Shown here piece by piece: positions 43,754 through 55,352 of a stretch of 64,000 bases of DNA. The notes under the pieces were generated by a model. The model searched no databases. It had not been told where the DNA came from and saw nothing but the letters and a program-made list of their open reading frames with translations. Source of the DNA: Multifurca ochricompacta (lineage: Eukaryota > Basidiomycota > Agaricomycetes > Russulales > Russulaceae); assembly GCA_022496185.1 (NCBI GenBank), contig WTXG01000172.1, forward strand, positions 1 to 64,000, read 5' to 3'. Position 1 is the first letter of the stretch. Each line of letters opens with the position of its first letter. Made by a program: the position numbers and the translations under genes.

Positions 43754-44276
43754 GTCCCTACTGAGGTCTTTTTTTTTTTTTTTTTTTTTTGAACTCGACT
43801 TTATTGACGCGCTTGCGGGACCCAGCCCAATCGCGCAGCTACATCAGGGTACAATGTAACTACTGTGAGAATGTACAGGAGATGCCGTGTCTACAGGGAC
43901 ATGCGAGGCGGAAAACTCTAAGAGAAAAACCTAAGGGAGAATGTACGTGGAGTGGCCGTCCAAGAGAGAGACCGTTCAAAGTAAAAGAAAATCTTACTAA
44001 GTCCAAGTCCAGAAGAGACCCCTCAAGGGGGTTCGCGGGGCCTGCGTGCGTGAATGGGCTTGAAGAAAGCCCTCGATGCCTGGATGAACTCCAGGAGCTG
44101 GGTGACTCGGGCGCGATTATTGAAGATCTGCTGCCAGGTAAGCTCGTCGAACAGCGAGCCAGGGTCCATGTCGCATTCCGTCCGTGTTTGGGCGTGTAAT
44201 GGACAATCTAGGGCGACGTGCGTGAACGTCGCAGGGGTGACACCGTCGCAATGACAAAGGCAGTCAGCCTCAGGAC

Positions 44277-45374
44277 TAGTGTTCGCCACGGGTAACCCGC
44301 GGGTAAAAACACATGGACCCGTACCCGTACCCGTATGTACCCGGACCCTTACACCAAGGGTACGGGTTTGCCATACTATGGGTACGGGTACACCACGGGT
44401 CGTATACCTGCGGGTAAGGGTAGATATTTACATTTTAAGTCTGATAGCCTAGAGTAACACTGTACTACTTAAGCTATAATCCATTCATCATCTGGCCATA
44501 GTGATGTTCCGGCCCGGCTTGGCCCAAAAGCCGCGGCTTTGGCTCGGCCTGGGGCGGCTCCGGCTTTCCTGAAGTCTGGGCCGAGCCAAAGCCGCCACAG
44601 ACGGCTTGGCCCTGGCCCGGCTTGGCCCAAGCCGCAGCTTTTGGCAGAGAAAATTTTATGACATATAACTAGTAGTTATAGTTCAGCTAATCCAAATATG
44701 ACTTAGTGTGTTACGTATTGCAAAGCTATATAGAAGAAAAAGTTTGAAATGCCGCAATAAACATGATCACGTGACCCAAATCAACCACTTTGTGATCAGA
44801 TTTCTACTGATTTTGATGATTGCTATTGCACTTGTATGTGCTGTTGAAAGCCGCGGCCTGAGCCGGCGGCTTTGGCTTTTAGTTTCTCTGAGCTGGGCCA
44901 AAGCCCTTGCTGGGCCGTCACAACGGCCTGGCTTGGCCCGGCCCAAACAGGCCCGGCTTGGCCCGGCTTCCGGCTTTGAGCCGGGCCAGGCACATCACTA
45001 TCTGGCCATTCTTCATTGTTTTTGGTATCAGGTTGAGATGCTGCATACTTTAAATCAGCAGTCTCTACATAACCTGCCTTCATCCAAGCTCCCAAACATA
45101 GAAGAGCCTGAGTTGTATGCAATGGGACCACTGGGTCTGTATACAGTATCTACAATACATGTACTGTGTAGTTTTTCTGTGGCTGGTGCAATGCCACATG
45201 CATTGCCGCCCTCATTGCCGCCCTTCCAATTTCAGCTTACCCGCTCTGGCGGGTAAGGGTTGGGTGTCTGTGGGTAGGGGTCACATGAGGGGTATGAAGA
45301 TGTGACCCCGACCCGTACCCGCATGTACCCTGACCACATACCCGGCGGGTTGCGCCTACCCGTAGCGAACACTA
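44277..45374. mobile_element. hAT-B: MITE inserted in the LINE
   Basis: 1098 bp, TSD CTCAGGAC (44269-44276 and 45375-45382), TIRs TAGTGTTCGC and GCGAACACTA. Without hAT-C and its duplicated 8 bp it is 588 bp, exactly the length of hAT-A. Confidence 0.95.
44499..45000. mobile_element. hAT-C: MITE inserted in hAT-B
   Basis: 502 bp, TSD TCTGGCCA (44491-44498 and 45001-45008), TIRs TAGTGATGTTCC and GGCACATCACTA. Subterminal regions are repeats of GGCCCGGCTTGG. hAT-A holds the empty site at about 43531. Confidence 0.95.
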
Positions 45375-48136
45375 CTCAGGACAGGACTTGAAGAACCGTT
45401 TGTGGTACTCCGCGATGAAGGCATGGCCAGTAGCGAGTTGGAACACCGTGGAGACCGTATGGCAAGTGAACGGGTTGTCTTTGCGTTTGCAGGTAGCTGC
45501 CGTCCAGAGGGGATGGTTGCCACCAGTGGGAGGACCCTGGATCGAGATGCCGTAGGCTTTGTGACCAGCCTGAGCCTCAGTGTTGAGGGATCGTGAGCGG
45601 AGCCACTCCGCACGCCAATTGTCGTAGGCACGGAGGCGTGACAAGGCACGCCACTGGAGTGGAGAGGGGGGCTCATCGAGGTTGCCCGGGTTGTGCAGGC
45701 AATGAGCGCGGTCCGCGGCCTTGGGGGCGAGGGACAACGCGCGGTAGCGAGGGGAGGGGGGGCACCACATGAAGGTGATGTCAAGGAGGGGGTGGTCTGC
45801 AAGCAACTTAGCCAGTGCGTTATGAGACGAAATGAAGTCACCGGTGAAGCGACGGGGGTTGCGGGTGCGGAGTCCTGCCAAGGTAGAGCTTGAGGAAGTC
45901 GTGAGTACTAGCCGCGGGGCTAGGGAGCAGCCCTCGTAGTACGATGCCAGCCAGTGAAGGGTGCGACTGAGAGCATATAAGTCAACTTCCGACTTAACGC
46001 CCCCAGTACTGCGGACCCAGTGGTTGGTGGTTTCGCCCAAGTCGTCCATGAGGACAGCGCTGGCGGCGCCAATGAGCTTCTTGTCGACTCGTTTGGCACG
46101 GGAATGTGAAGTAGCCACATGAACAAGAGCTAGATCAGAGCGGGGCAAAGCTAGGAGAGCACAGACTTCATCGAGACGTACGGTTGGGGGGCACGTTCCC
46201 ACAAAGTGGATGCGCGTGCCCCAGGCAGGGAGTTCCCACGGAGAAAAGGTGAGGACGTCGGGGACCCCAGTGAGTGGGGGGATGCAGTCGGCAAGAGCTT
46301 GCAGGGGGGTGATGCGGCGAGGCGCGGTGGGCGCAGAGGCCCGGGTGCGATGTCGGCGTCGTGGGTGTAGGAGTGCGTCGTCCAGGGAGCCGCGGAGGCG
46401 CTGGATGGGCTGGGAGTGAACGGGAAGGGAAGCGTACCGTAAGGCCGTGGTATCCGCCAACTTCTCAACAAAAAATTTCATCGGGAGGACTCGCATGAGC
46501 TCGTGAAGAGGGGCGCGAGGTGCTGTGTGGAAGGAGCCAGTGATCTTGTGGACCACAGTGTTCGAGATGAGTTGAAGTCTCTTGATGAGAGCGGGGGCCT
46601 GCCTAGAGTGGACCCACAGCTGTGAGCCGTAGGTCAACACCAGAAGGCAGACCATGTTGAGGACAAGTCTCCAGTTCTTGGTAGAGAGGCCTCGTTCAGA
46701 GTTGCCCAGCAATTGTAGCATGCGGATGGATGCGCGGGCCTGTCGGCACATAATGTCTACGTGAGGACGCCAGGAGAGGGAAGGGGTAAAGAAAAAACCC
46801 AAGTATCGCACCTGGGCTCCCTACTGAGGTCTTCGAGCGCATGTACGACATATGGCGCCAGTAACGCCGATACATATAGTGTCTCCAGAGCGGTGAAAGG
46901 TCGGAAAAACCTATGCCATTCCGCCGGGTTTGTGCCATTAATTGAACTCCCACAGATCGACAACGATTTCAAATTGAAGAGGAAAGGGGATAATTGGTCG
47001 CATATGTGGGCCATAGATGAGAGTGGCTCATCTGTCGAGTCGCACATGATACTGCAAGAAAGCAAAACGCGATGCTCAGAAACCGTCACTTCATTATCTG
47101 TTGATCTGAAACAGATGCAAAGATCACAGTAACGGTCAAATTCCAAAAACGCTTGAATAAGCGATCCGAAATTTTCTGTGCGACTGATGAACTGGAAAGT
47201 TGTCGAATGTCAATGATGGCTGATCAAAGAATCTTAGATGGAGTGAGACGAGCAGTGGAGCATCGATTCGGAAACCAAGTCTTCCAAATACTCGCTGTCC
47301 CTTTGAATGAAATTCTTGTGAGAGTGGGGAGGACGGCGCGTGGCACTGGAGATGGACATTGTCTGCTGCTGCTTTGATAGGAAAAGGAATCATGGTTTGG
47401 AACATGATTGAGAGCGATTTAAGATTGGGCAACATAGACAAGCAATTGGCCATCACCTCAGGCGAAATACGACCAGTGATCGGTATGCCAGAAAGGTGAA
47501 GCTTTACAAGGTACTGGTAGACGAGAGGAGCTTGGTTAATGCTGGAAATTGAATGCCTTCCAAACAGAGTTCAAGTAAACGAGGGGAATATCCACCAAGA
47601 AACCCATCAGGAAGGGCTCGTATGATTTTATCGTCTGATGAAAGTTGAAAATATGTCAGCGCTGGAAATGGCTGTTGAAACATTTTGATTGTTGCGTCTG
47701 ATGGTGGCCTTCTCGCACATAAGGAAATCTTGCATATGCGATCAGGATGTTCGAGCGCGGCAACAAGGTTATCTTCATCTTCGAAACATCCTGAAAAGTT
47801 ATTGATGACGAGGGGCAATGGTGGCCAACAATCAAGATCCTCCTCACTGGCGTTCTTGATCCGCATAGGAGTTGTAGTTCGAGACGACGCGGTGATGCGA
47901 ATATGAGCTGTCGCCATCTGCGACATACATGTACGAACGTATGCCATTTCCAATAGGGCACCCAATCTATTATCAAATTTAGTCGGCAGTAATCGAATAT
48001 TTCCAAAAGGCTATCGTCAGTTAGCGTATCCATTTTTATAGAGCCTACATCATGATAGTCGGTGAGTGTGGTAATTTGTGTATGTATGAAACATACTCGA
48101 CGGTCCGATCTCGTTAAATGTTAGAAGTTGCGCTGC

Positions 48137-48700
48137 GATGTTTGTTGAGAGGGGCCGGGACTTCCGGGTGGACTCGATCTGATGTGAAATAAATGCGTCA
48201 TCAAATGATTCAGAGAGATCTAAGACAATTCTATACTGCACGCACAACACTTTCCTTAATATATTCTCACAGGGGTAGTACCGGTGTTGGTCCGGTAAAA
48301 GGAAGGCCGAATTTGCCGGTACGGTTGGTGACAGTACGAAGATCGACTTGATCGACTTGAGAGTGGAGAATAAGAGTAAAAGTGTGATTGTTAAATTTGC
48401 TTTTGTGAGATCTTATACATTTTAGCTACAAAAGTCAAAATAAATAGGAGAAATCGAAACAGGAGGCCAAAGCTATGGCTCTGCGTTTACTCTTCCTCTT
48501 CCGAAAACCGAACATGATCTGAAGACACTCCTAAGATTTGTATCCTTGGGCCGGGCTGCTTATCATAATTTTCTTTCTTTTTCTTTCACGCTCTTTTGAG
48601 CATGATACGCACATTGACCAGTTAAACTGATAAGTGCATAGTGAATGGCTTATCTGCTATCTAAATAATGATAATAACTATAACCTCTCCGCTGCCCTTG
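48137..48700 (+). repeat. LTR relic upstream of F5 (TGTTGAG family)
   Basis: Starts TGTTGAGAGGGGCC and is followed by a long region that recurs reversed at about 53380-53845. It pre-dates the inverted duplication, because both arms carry it. Confidence 0.5.
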
Positions 48701-48745
48701 CCCTCCTGCCCCGACACGTTGTGTCTCGGTTGCCCCTCTTTTATA

Positions 48746-48777
48746 CCTCCTTTAGTAAATCACTGAGGTAAAGGAGG
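48746..48777. promoter_or_regulatory. Conserved hairpin by a TATA-like box, left arm
   Basis: CCTCCTTTA and TAAAGGAGG, 9-bp perfect arms around a 14-nt loop, next to TTATACC. The same hairpin is kept in the right arm (53283-53314), where TATATAAG follows it. Confidence 0.5.
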
Positions 48778-49497
48778 ACTTCAGCCAGTTAATGGCCATA
48801 CTAAATGAACAGGTAACAAGTGAACAAGGTCTGCACCTCACAATCGATCATCAATGAAATGCACTTTTCATTCAGATACAACACATCACTACCATAGGCG
48901 AGATTTTCTCTCAGATGTGGTACACACACATAGGGGCACGGTAACAACTTGTCAATGTCAATGTCACAGGTCGTTGGAGCTGGTCTGCGCTAATTACGCA
49001 AAGCAAAGTAGGTAGATCACGTGGATGAGACTTGTCATAACGCAATACACAAAAAGAGATAATTAATTACCACCGCATCATTTTTGGGCGCGTCACATCG
49101 CCAGTGTATGTGAATATGCCTAGCTAGATGATTAGAAGTTATATTCTACTTGCTATTGGATGGCTAATCCTGCTCAACTGCCATTTTTGGTCCCCCACAC
49201 TCCAAAAGCTCTGAAGGGGTCACGCGTGGCCAGGGGCTGAGGTTCATCATTCTTATCCTAGATTCTAGATCTGTTTGGTGGAATGATCAAAAAGGAACGC
49301 GAGATTCTAGATCGATAATCGCGTACGACTTATCGGGGAAGACACCTTTCTTTGATCTAAGAAAAACCTGGGGGTTGGATGGGTATCGTTTGCTTATTAT
49401 TTCGGGTATGATTCATATATATATATACAATTTAAAAGAAGAATACAAAAAAAAGTACAGAGGATAATACCAGCGCATAACAGCATATACAGCGAGT

Positions 49498-49520
49498 AAA
49501 CAAACAAACAAACAAACAAA
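49498..49520. repeat. (AAAC)n microsatellite
   Basis: About five to six units of CAAA. It lies in the 3' flank of F6. Confidence 0.9.
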
Positions 49521-49602
49521 AGAGAGTGCGAGTGATGCGTCTAGAGTCACTCCTGTTCAAAGGGGAGACAGAATCCCGTCCGTCCCCCTATATACAATTA
49601 GA

Positions 49603-51118
49603 TCATACATCATCATCCACACCCCAATATACCGATATGGGGTTACCAGACCGCTCTCGCGCAGCGAGAAACGGCTTGATAGATAAAGAGGAGGAAGTGG
49701 AGGTCGATCCACTCAGATGAAGATCACACAGCGCCGGTAATAAATCCTGTACCGCCGACGAGTTTCCTCCAAGTCCATCGTTTCCACTTCCGATGACCCG
49801 CTCAAGCGCACCCGCGATGCTCGGCACCAGCGTGCCTGACACGTCCAACTTTTTCACACCTTTGAATTGGCGGAAAAGTTCTAACCACTGGAACGCGTCC
49901 GTCTCGTCCGGGTTCCGCCAGATGAATAGTAAAGGGGACGCCTCGACATCGAGTCGTTCGACGTTGGAAAGAAGTGAGGAGAGTTGCTGGCAGACATGAA
50001 CCAGCATGGAAGTCTGTCGATCCAAGTCGTCGCATGCGAGTTGCAGTCGAAATTTGTATGGTGGGGGAGAAGGTGGTGGTAATGTTGATGTAGGTGTCGC
50101 TGTCGTTGCTGTAGTAGAAGGAACTGACGGGGATTGAAACTCGTGGATAATAGAGATATCGTCATCCGAAAGTCGGATTGACGTCTGATGAGGAGATCTC
50201 AGCGCTTCCGTGAGATCAATGAATTGGCAGAGCTGGGGAATTTCAAACGTGGGTTGTTCGAAGAGCGTAGTGTTGAATTGTTTGAGGGCGGGAGCACGCA
50301 TCCTGGAGACTAGATCTTCCAGGAACTCGCCGCAACCGCTAAAATGAAGTTCGGTAAGATTGGGGAACAGAATACGATTCTGGGGCGGGAGAGGTGAGTT
50401 TATGTGTTCCGGACGGGACGTCGGAGGAAGGAAATGGATCTTCATAGACTTGAGCTGGGTCGCCCCGGACAAACCATTGACGAGGGCCTCTGGTGGGAAG
50501 TATCCAGCGCTCGGAATCTCATCAAGGCACAGCGAGACAAGGTCCGGAGTAGACAAAAGGAGTAGTGGTAATGTAGGATAGGCAGTTCTATCCAAATGGA
50601 TATCACGTAATCGCGGGGCAGATCCGGCCAGGAATGTAGTCGGAAGGAACAATGGTCTCATCGCGTCTTGTGACCTGAGTCGAAGGTGCTCCAGTTCCGG
50701 AAATGACACTCTCATCAACGGGGAGGATTTTGACAAGAGTGACCGTGTCATGTTGAGATTGATTTCGCATACACGCGTCGGGTGCTTGAGAGCAGCAATC
50801 ACATTCTCTTCATCCTGGGGGGCCAACGACCTGATTGGCGTCAATCGGGGGTAGCATATAGCGACAGGTAAGGGTGGCCAGAGATCGAGAGTCTTCCTGA
50901 CTGGCTTTTGGTAGGTATAGACAAGTCGGAGATCAAGAAGGTGGGGTGATGCAAAGATGAGAGATCGCCATCGTCGGCATACGTGCGTTAGCCTATGCCA
51001 TTGCCATGGAACCGATGAGGATGAGGGAGACTTTAGAGTGAGGTGTCGAAGGGTGTCGAATACCTCAAGAAGGACTTCGTTGGGGAGTTTCTCGATAGCC
51101 GCCGGTCGGCTACATCGG
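49603..51118 (-). CDS. F-box domain protein F6 (open copy)
   Basis: The frame is open from just after a TGA near 51121 to the stop at 49603, about 504 codons. The F-box reads AIEKLPNEVLLEVFDTL ... WHRLTHVCRRWRSLIFASP (about 51095-50970). LRR-like blocks follow (GAPRLRDIHLDRTAYPTL, LVSLCLDEIPSAGYFPPEAL) and the C-terminus ends FLAARERSGNPISVYWG. A Ser/Thr/Pro-rich insert with TATATPTSTLPPPSPPP lies at about 50120-50060. No ATG precedes the F-box in frame; a 3' splice site (GATGTAG near 51112) may join an unseen first exon. It is more diverged than F1, F2, F5 and F7 and lies in the spacer of the inverted duplication. Confidence 0.7.
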
Positions 51119-51141
51119 CCTACTCACCACGCAACAAAAAG

Positions 51142-51456
51142 TTAGAAAACAAGTTCCGGAAAGGAAATGATGTGGCACCCACCGAAATCACGTTTCCCAT
51201 GTAACTCTCCACTGTGGCATGAAAAGTTCACCCATGCGTCGAACTCTTTACTGTGGTGCCCAACGGCCACCCATTCATCAAAAGTGTCATTCGTTGGCTT
51301 CCGCCGTCGTGGGTCTTTGGTTTTGGAGATGGAGAATATGCGACGGACAGTGGCTTGGACTTTGGTGATGATGACGCGCGGGGATAGCAGCCGAGGGGCG
51401 GCTCCTCTAGCTCTAGTTTGACTATTTCGAGAAGGCGATCTACAATCGATTGACAT
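51142..51456 (-). CDS. Hypothetical 104-residue ORF upstream of F6
   Basis: ATG 51456 to stop 51142. Basic N-terminus, then KDPRRRKPTNDTFDEWVAVG and WVNFSCHSG. No family recognised. TATATATG at about 51642 on the minus strand could be a promoter. It could be the first exon of a gene running into F6, but no frame-compatible splice was found. Confidence 0.3.
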   Translation of the reverse strand: MSIDCRSPSRNSQTRARGAAPRLLSPRVIITKVQATVRRIFSISKTKDPRRRKPTNDTFDEWVAVGHHSKEFDAWVNFSCHSGELHGKRDFGGCHIISFPELVF

Positions 51457-51886
51457 GGATCAGTTATTTCTGCATAACGGAGTGGACAAGGATTGTGGAC
51501 CTACTGTAAGGAATGCATTGACGGGCTCAAGGCGGATTGAGGGTAAGAGAATTGAACTTATATGAAAGTGGGTACATAGGAGGCGTGCATGGCACATGAA
51601 AGCAGGGCCGTGGCGTTAATGTTGTCCGTGGTCCGTCCTCCGCATATATATGGGTGCCGCAAGGCTGTGCAGATTCTCCTCCCAATGTGCGATATAAGCG
51701 CGAGAAACTAATTGCTATCGAAAATTATTATGGGCCCGTTCTTTGTTATTTGTGTTGTTTTTTAAATGGTCCATGTGTCTGTTGTACAGTGGATGGTTGT
51801 GATAGCGTTTGTGTTGTGTTTGGGCGGGTTGATGTTGGAACTTGTTTCCTTTCGAGCCATTTCCCCTGTTTGCCTTTTACGGCACA

Positions 51887-51975
51887 ACGAGGGATGGAAG
51901 GGAAGGGCACCCAAAAGGGAAAGGGAAAGGGAGGGGGGGCCAAAAGGGGGGGGGAGGGTGCCAAGGGGGGGCCCA
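51887..51975 (+). repeat. G-rich tract with quadruplex-type motif
   Basis: Strongly asymmetric purine tract. 51917-51939 has four G runs (3, 3, 3 and 7) separated by AAA, AAA and A, a canonical G-quadruplex pattern. Further G9 and G7 runs follow to 51971. Confidence 0.7.
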
Positions 51976-52099
51976 CTCTCGGCTCCGCATCTCGGGCCGG
52001 ATTGGAAACTCACCATTTAAAGGAAAACTTACTCCATATGGTCAGTCTTCCGGCAACGTGGTTCATGCCCGTTGCCCATGAGGCCATGGAAAAATGACT

Positions 52100-52734
52100 A
52101 ATGACGACACAAATCGTCCTCATGGAACCCTCGCCCCTCGACAGGCGTGAACTTTAACTTTATTAATGAAACTTTGCTATATATCAAGTCGAGGCTAGGC
52201 AGCATCCGTCAAGCATTTTCTCTGCGCAGGCGACAGGGATGCCGCTCATCCATCTTCGATTGAACTGTATGATATGTGCCTTCAAGCGCCGTTGGTGAGT
52301 CGACAGCGTGAAACCCGAAGCTTCCAAAATCATTAGATAGCCCGCCTCCACTGCATTCAAACCCCTTGGTGCCATACAATACAATCAGCGCGCGTCTACA
52401 TGAGGCATTTTCTGTCCTGGTCCTGGGACAATGTGAGATCAGAAGGATCTCCCAGATGATCGCCTTATCTAGTTCGTGATCTCACAAAGGGAAGGGAAGC
52501 CCTAGAATACAGCAGACACTCGGATAAATGTGACTGGGAGAAAATGAGGGAATCGAACTGCGCCTTGCCCTCTCATAGAGTGACGACAGGGGAGATAACT
52601 CACTCGCGGACAGCCTCATAAGAAACGCTGAAGGCTTAAGGACTGATTGTGCGGGTGATATACCACTGTGTGCAGTATATCACCAGACACATTCCAGTTT
52701 GGCCCCGAGTGTTCTACTAGTAGTGGGATCACCC
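52100..52734. other. Stretch with one short ORF, unrecognised
   Basis: A minus-strand 66-codon frame (52384-52184, GLNAVEAGYLMILEASGF) looks protein-like but has no start context or known domain. It may be a gene tail fragment. Nothing else is supported. Confidence 0.3.
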
Positions 52735-53282
52735 CGAAAGAAGTGTCCCCAGGTCCACCCAGACCCAGATGAACTAGTTGTACGCGATTATATCGATCTG
52801 GAATCCCGCGTTCTTTTGACGATTCTACAAAATAGATCTAGAATCTAGAATAGAATGATGAACGATGAACCTTAGCCCTGGCCACGCGTGACTCTTCAGC
52901 TTTTGGAGTGCGCAGACCAGAAATGGCAGTTGAGCAGGATTAGCCATCCAATGCAAGTAAAATATGATTCAGGATGTGATGCGTCCGAAAATGATGCGGT
53001 ATTGTGTTGTGTTGTGTTGTATTGTGTCATGACACCATCCAAGGACAGTCTCACCCACGTGATCCACCTACTAGGCCTAATTAGCGCGCAGACCAGCTCC
53101 AACGACCTGTGACATTGACAATTGACAAGTTGTTACAGTGCCCCTATGTGTGTGTACCACATCTGAGAGAAAACCTCGCCTATGGTTGTATCTGAATGAA
53201 AAGTGCATTTCATTGATGATCAACTGTGAGGCGCAGACCTGTTCACTTGTTACCTGTTCATTTAGTATTAACTGGCTGAAGC

Positions 53283-53314
53283 CCTCCTTTACCTCAGTGA
53301 TGTACTAAAGGAGG
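53283..53314. promoter_or_regulatory. Conserved hairpin by a TATA box, right arm
   Basis: CCTCCTTTA and TAAAGGAGG, a 9-bp stem with a 14-nt loop, directly followed by TATATAAG. Conserved with 48746-48777. Confidence 0.5.
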
Positions 53315-53974
53315 TATATAAGAGGGGCAACCGAGACACAACGTGTCGGGGGCAGGAGCGCAGGGGCAGCATAATTATTATCATTATTTAGATAGCAGAT
53401 AAGTTATTTACTATGCACTAGGAAAGATAATCTGAATATTTAACTGGTCAATGCGCTTATCATGCTCAAAAGAGCGTGAAAAAAAGGAAAGAAAATTATG
53501 ATAACCAGCCCGGCTCAAGGATACAAATCTTAGGAGTGTCAAGATCATGTTCGGTTCGGAAGAGGAAGAGAGCCATAGCTTTGGCCTCCTGTTTCGATTT
53601 CTCCTATTTATTTTGACTCTTGTGGCTAAAATTTATAATAGCTTTCTCACAGTCACTTTTACTCTTATTCTCCGCTCTCAAGTCGATCTTCGTGCTATCA
53701 CATCACTTTCACCAAATTATACTATTTACCTGTGACTATATTAAGGAAAGTGGAATTGTCTCAGATCTGTCTGAATCATTTTGCTGACGCATTTATTATC
53801 ACATCAGATCGAGTCCACCCGGGAGGCCCCAGCCCGTCTCAACAAACGTTTGCAACGCAACCACACTTTGTACTTCGTCATTGAAGGGGATCAGAATGAA
53901 AACCCGGTCGGGTATGTTACATACATACACAAATCACCACACTCACCGACTGTCATGACGTAGGCTCTATAAAA

Positions 53975-55352
53975 ATGGATACTCTCTCTGACGACAGCCT
54001 TTTGCAAATATTCGATTTCTGTCGGCAAATTTTGAAAACGCCTTTGGGGCCCTATTGGGATTGGTATACGTTGGTACATGTGTGCCGCAGATGGCGACAG
54101 CTCATATTCGCATCACCGCGTCGTCTCGACCTAAAACTCCTATGCGGACCAAGAACGCCAGTGAGGAGGATTCTTGATTGTTGGCCACCATTGCCCCTTG
54201 CCATCAATAACGATTTAATATCCTCCGAAGGAGATGAAGATAACCTTGTTGCCGCGCTCGAGCACCCCGATCGCATATGCAGGATTTCCTCGTGTGTGAG
54301 ATGGCAACTATCAGACAAAATAGCCAAAATTCAACAGCCATTTCCAGCGCTGACATATCTTTATCTTTCAGGATACAGAGACGATAGGATCATGCGAGTC
54401 CTTCCTGATGGGTTTCTTGGTGGATATTCTCCTCGTTTACTCGATCTCCGTTTGGATGGCATTCTATTTCCAGCATTACCCAAGTTTCTCTCGTCTACCA
54501 GTAACCTTGTAAGGCTTCACCTTATTGGCATACCGATCAGTGGTTGTATTTCACCTGAGGTGATGGCCAATTGCTTGTCTATGTTGCCCAAACTCAAATG
54601 GCTCTCAATCATGTTCAAATCCTTGATTCCTTTTCCTGATCAAAGCAGACAATGTCCACCTCCACTGCAACGCGCCGTTCTCCCTACTCTTACAACATTT
54701 TCATTCAAAGGGAACAGCGAGTATTTGGAAGACTTGGTTTCCCGAATCGACGCTCCACTGCTCATCTCACTCCATCTAGGATTCTTTGATCAGCCATCAT
54801 TGACATTCCACAACTTTCCATTTCATCAGTCGCACAGAAAATTTCGGATCGCTTATTCAAGCCGTTTGGAATTTGACCTTAATCTTACATCTGTTTCGAT
54901 CAAAGATAATGAATGACGGTTCTGGCATCGCGTTTGCTTTCTTGCAGATCGTGTGCGACTCGACAGATGAGCCACTCTCATCTATGCCCAGATATGCAAC
55001 CAATTATCCCCTATCCTCTCAATTTGAAATCGTTGTGATCTGTGGAGAAAACTGGACGACGGTTTCAGGATTGCACGGACCGGCGAAATGGCATGGGTTT
55101 TTCCGACCTTTCACCGCTCTGGAGACACTATATGTAGCGAAGAAAGTGGCGCGGCATGTTGCACCTGCGCTCGAAGACCTCAGTAGGGACCCGGCCATGG
55201 CGGTGTTGCTCAAATTACGGTGGCTCCAGTTTGGGAGCTCTCGGGAGTCGACGTCCATGAACCAATTCATTACCGCGCGCGGGCTTTCCGAACTTGGTCA
55301 CCCTATAACCGTGGAATATGACAAGAAGTCATCTTGGTCTTGGCATTTCTAG
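53975..55352 (+). pseudogene. F-box protein F7, frameshifted
   Basis: ATG 53975 opens MDTLSDDSLLQIFDFCRQ and an F-box with TLVHVCRRWRQLIFASPRRLDL. The frame is coherent through EYLEDLVSRIDAPLL to about 54815. A shift then gives a spurious end at 54916. Family sequence resumes in another frame: IVCDSTDEPLSSM, AKWHGFFRPFTALETLYV, LKLRWLQFGSSRES, FITARGLSELGHPITVEYD, ending at 55352. It lacks the insertions found in F5 and therefore serves as the empty-site reference. Confidence 0.85.

Larger units (their letters stand above)
44023..46811 (-). pseudogene. LINE ORF2 C-terminal part
   Basis: Open from 46811 to 45383: RT thumb region (VRYLGFFFTPSLSWRPHV, LTYGSQLWVHS), a degenerate RNase H-like part (RTLHWLASYYEG, LAGLRTRNPRRFTGDF, ITFMWCPPSP), then GHAFIAEYHKRFFKSCPE. 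After hAT-B the frame resumes at 44276 with a zinc-knuckle tail, ADCLCHCDGVTPATFTHVALDCP (C, C, H and C), and ends at 44023. The layout suits the Tad1/I-like LINEs of fungi. The RT palm and the endonuclease are missing through 5' truncation, so it cannot retrotranspose. Confidence 0.85.
43771..46817 (-). mobile_element. 5'-truncated LINE (Tad-like), poly-A tailed
   Basis: Flanked by the 16-bp TSD TCCCTACTGAGGTCTT (43755-43770 and 46818-46833). It ends in a 20-T run (43771-43790), the complement of a poly-A tail. Only the distal part of ORF2 is present. It is interrupted by hAT-B. The pre-insertion site is preserved in the right arm at 55184-55199. Confidence 0.9.
42035..48033 (-). pseudogene. 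F-box protein F5, frameshifted and shredded by insertions
   Basis: ATG 48033 opens an F-box (MDTLTDDSLLEIFDYCRL ... FVHVCRRWRQLIFASP). Sense is then carried by overlapping frames to VVHALEDLSRE at about 46825, with several indels (for example near 47870, 47450 and 47140). The remaining C-terminus (MAVLPKLWWLRFGSSRES, QFITARELSGFGHPITVEYD) is at 43157-43034, and the last codons and stop are at 42046-42035. Three insertions separate these parts: the LINE (43771-46817), hAT-A (43166-43753) and hAT-D (42055-43025). Paralog F7 in the right arm shows the uninterrupted order. Confidence 0.85.
41712..49395 (-). repeat. Inverted duplication, left arm
   Basis: Minus-strand counterpart of 52735-55655. 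After removing the inserted elements the arm is about 3 kb. It contains F5, its upstream region, an LTR relic and the shared F-box flank. The arms differ by many substitutions and small indels, so the duplication is not recent. Confidence 0.75.
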
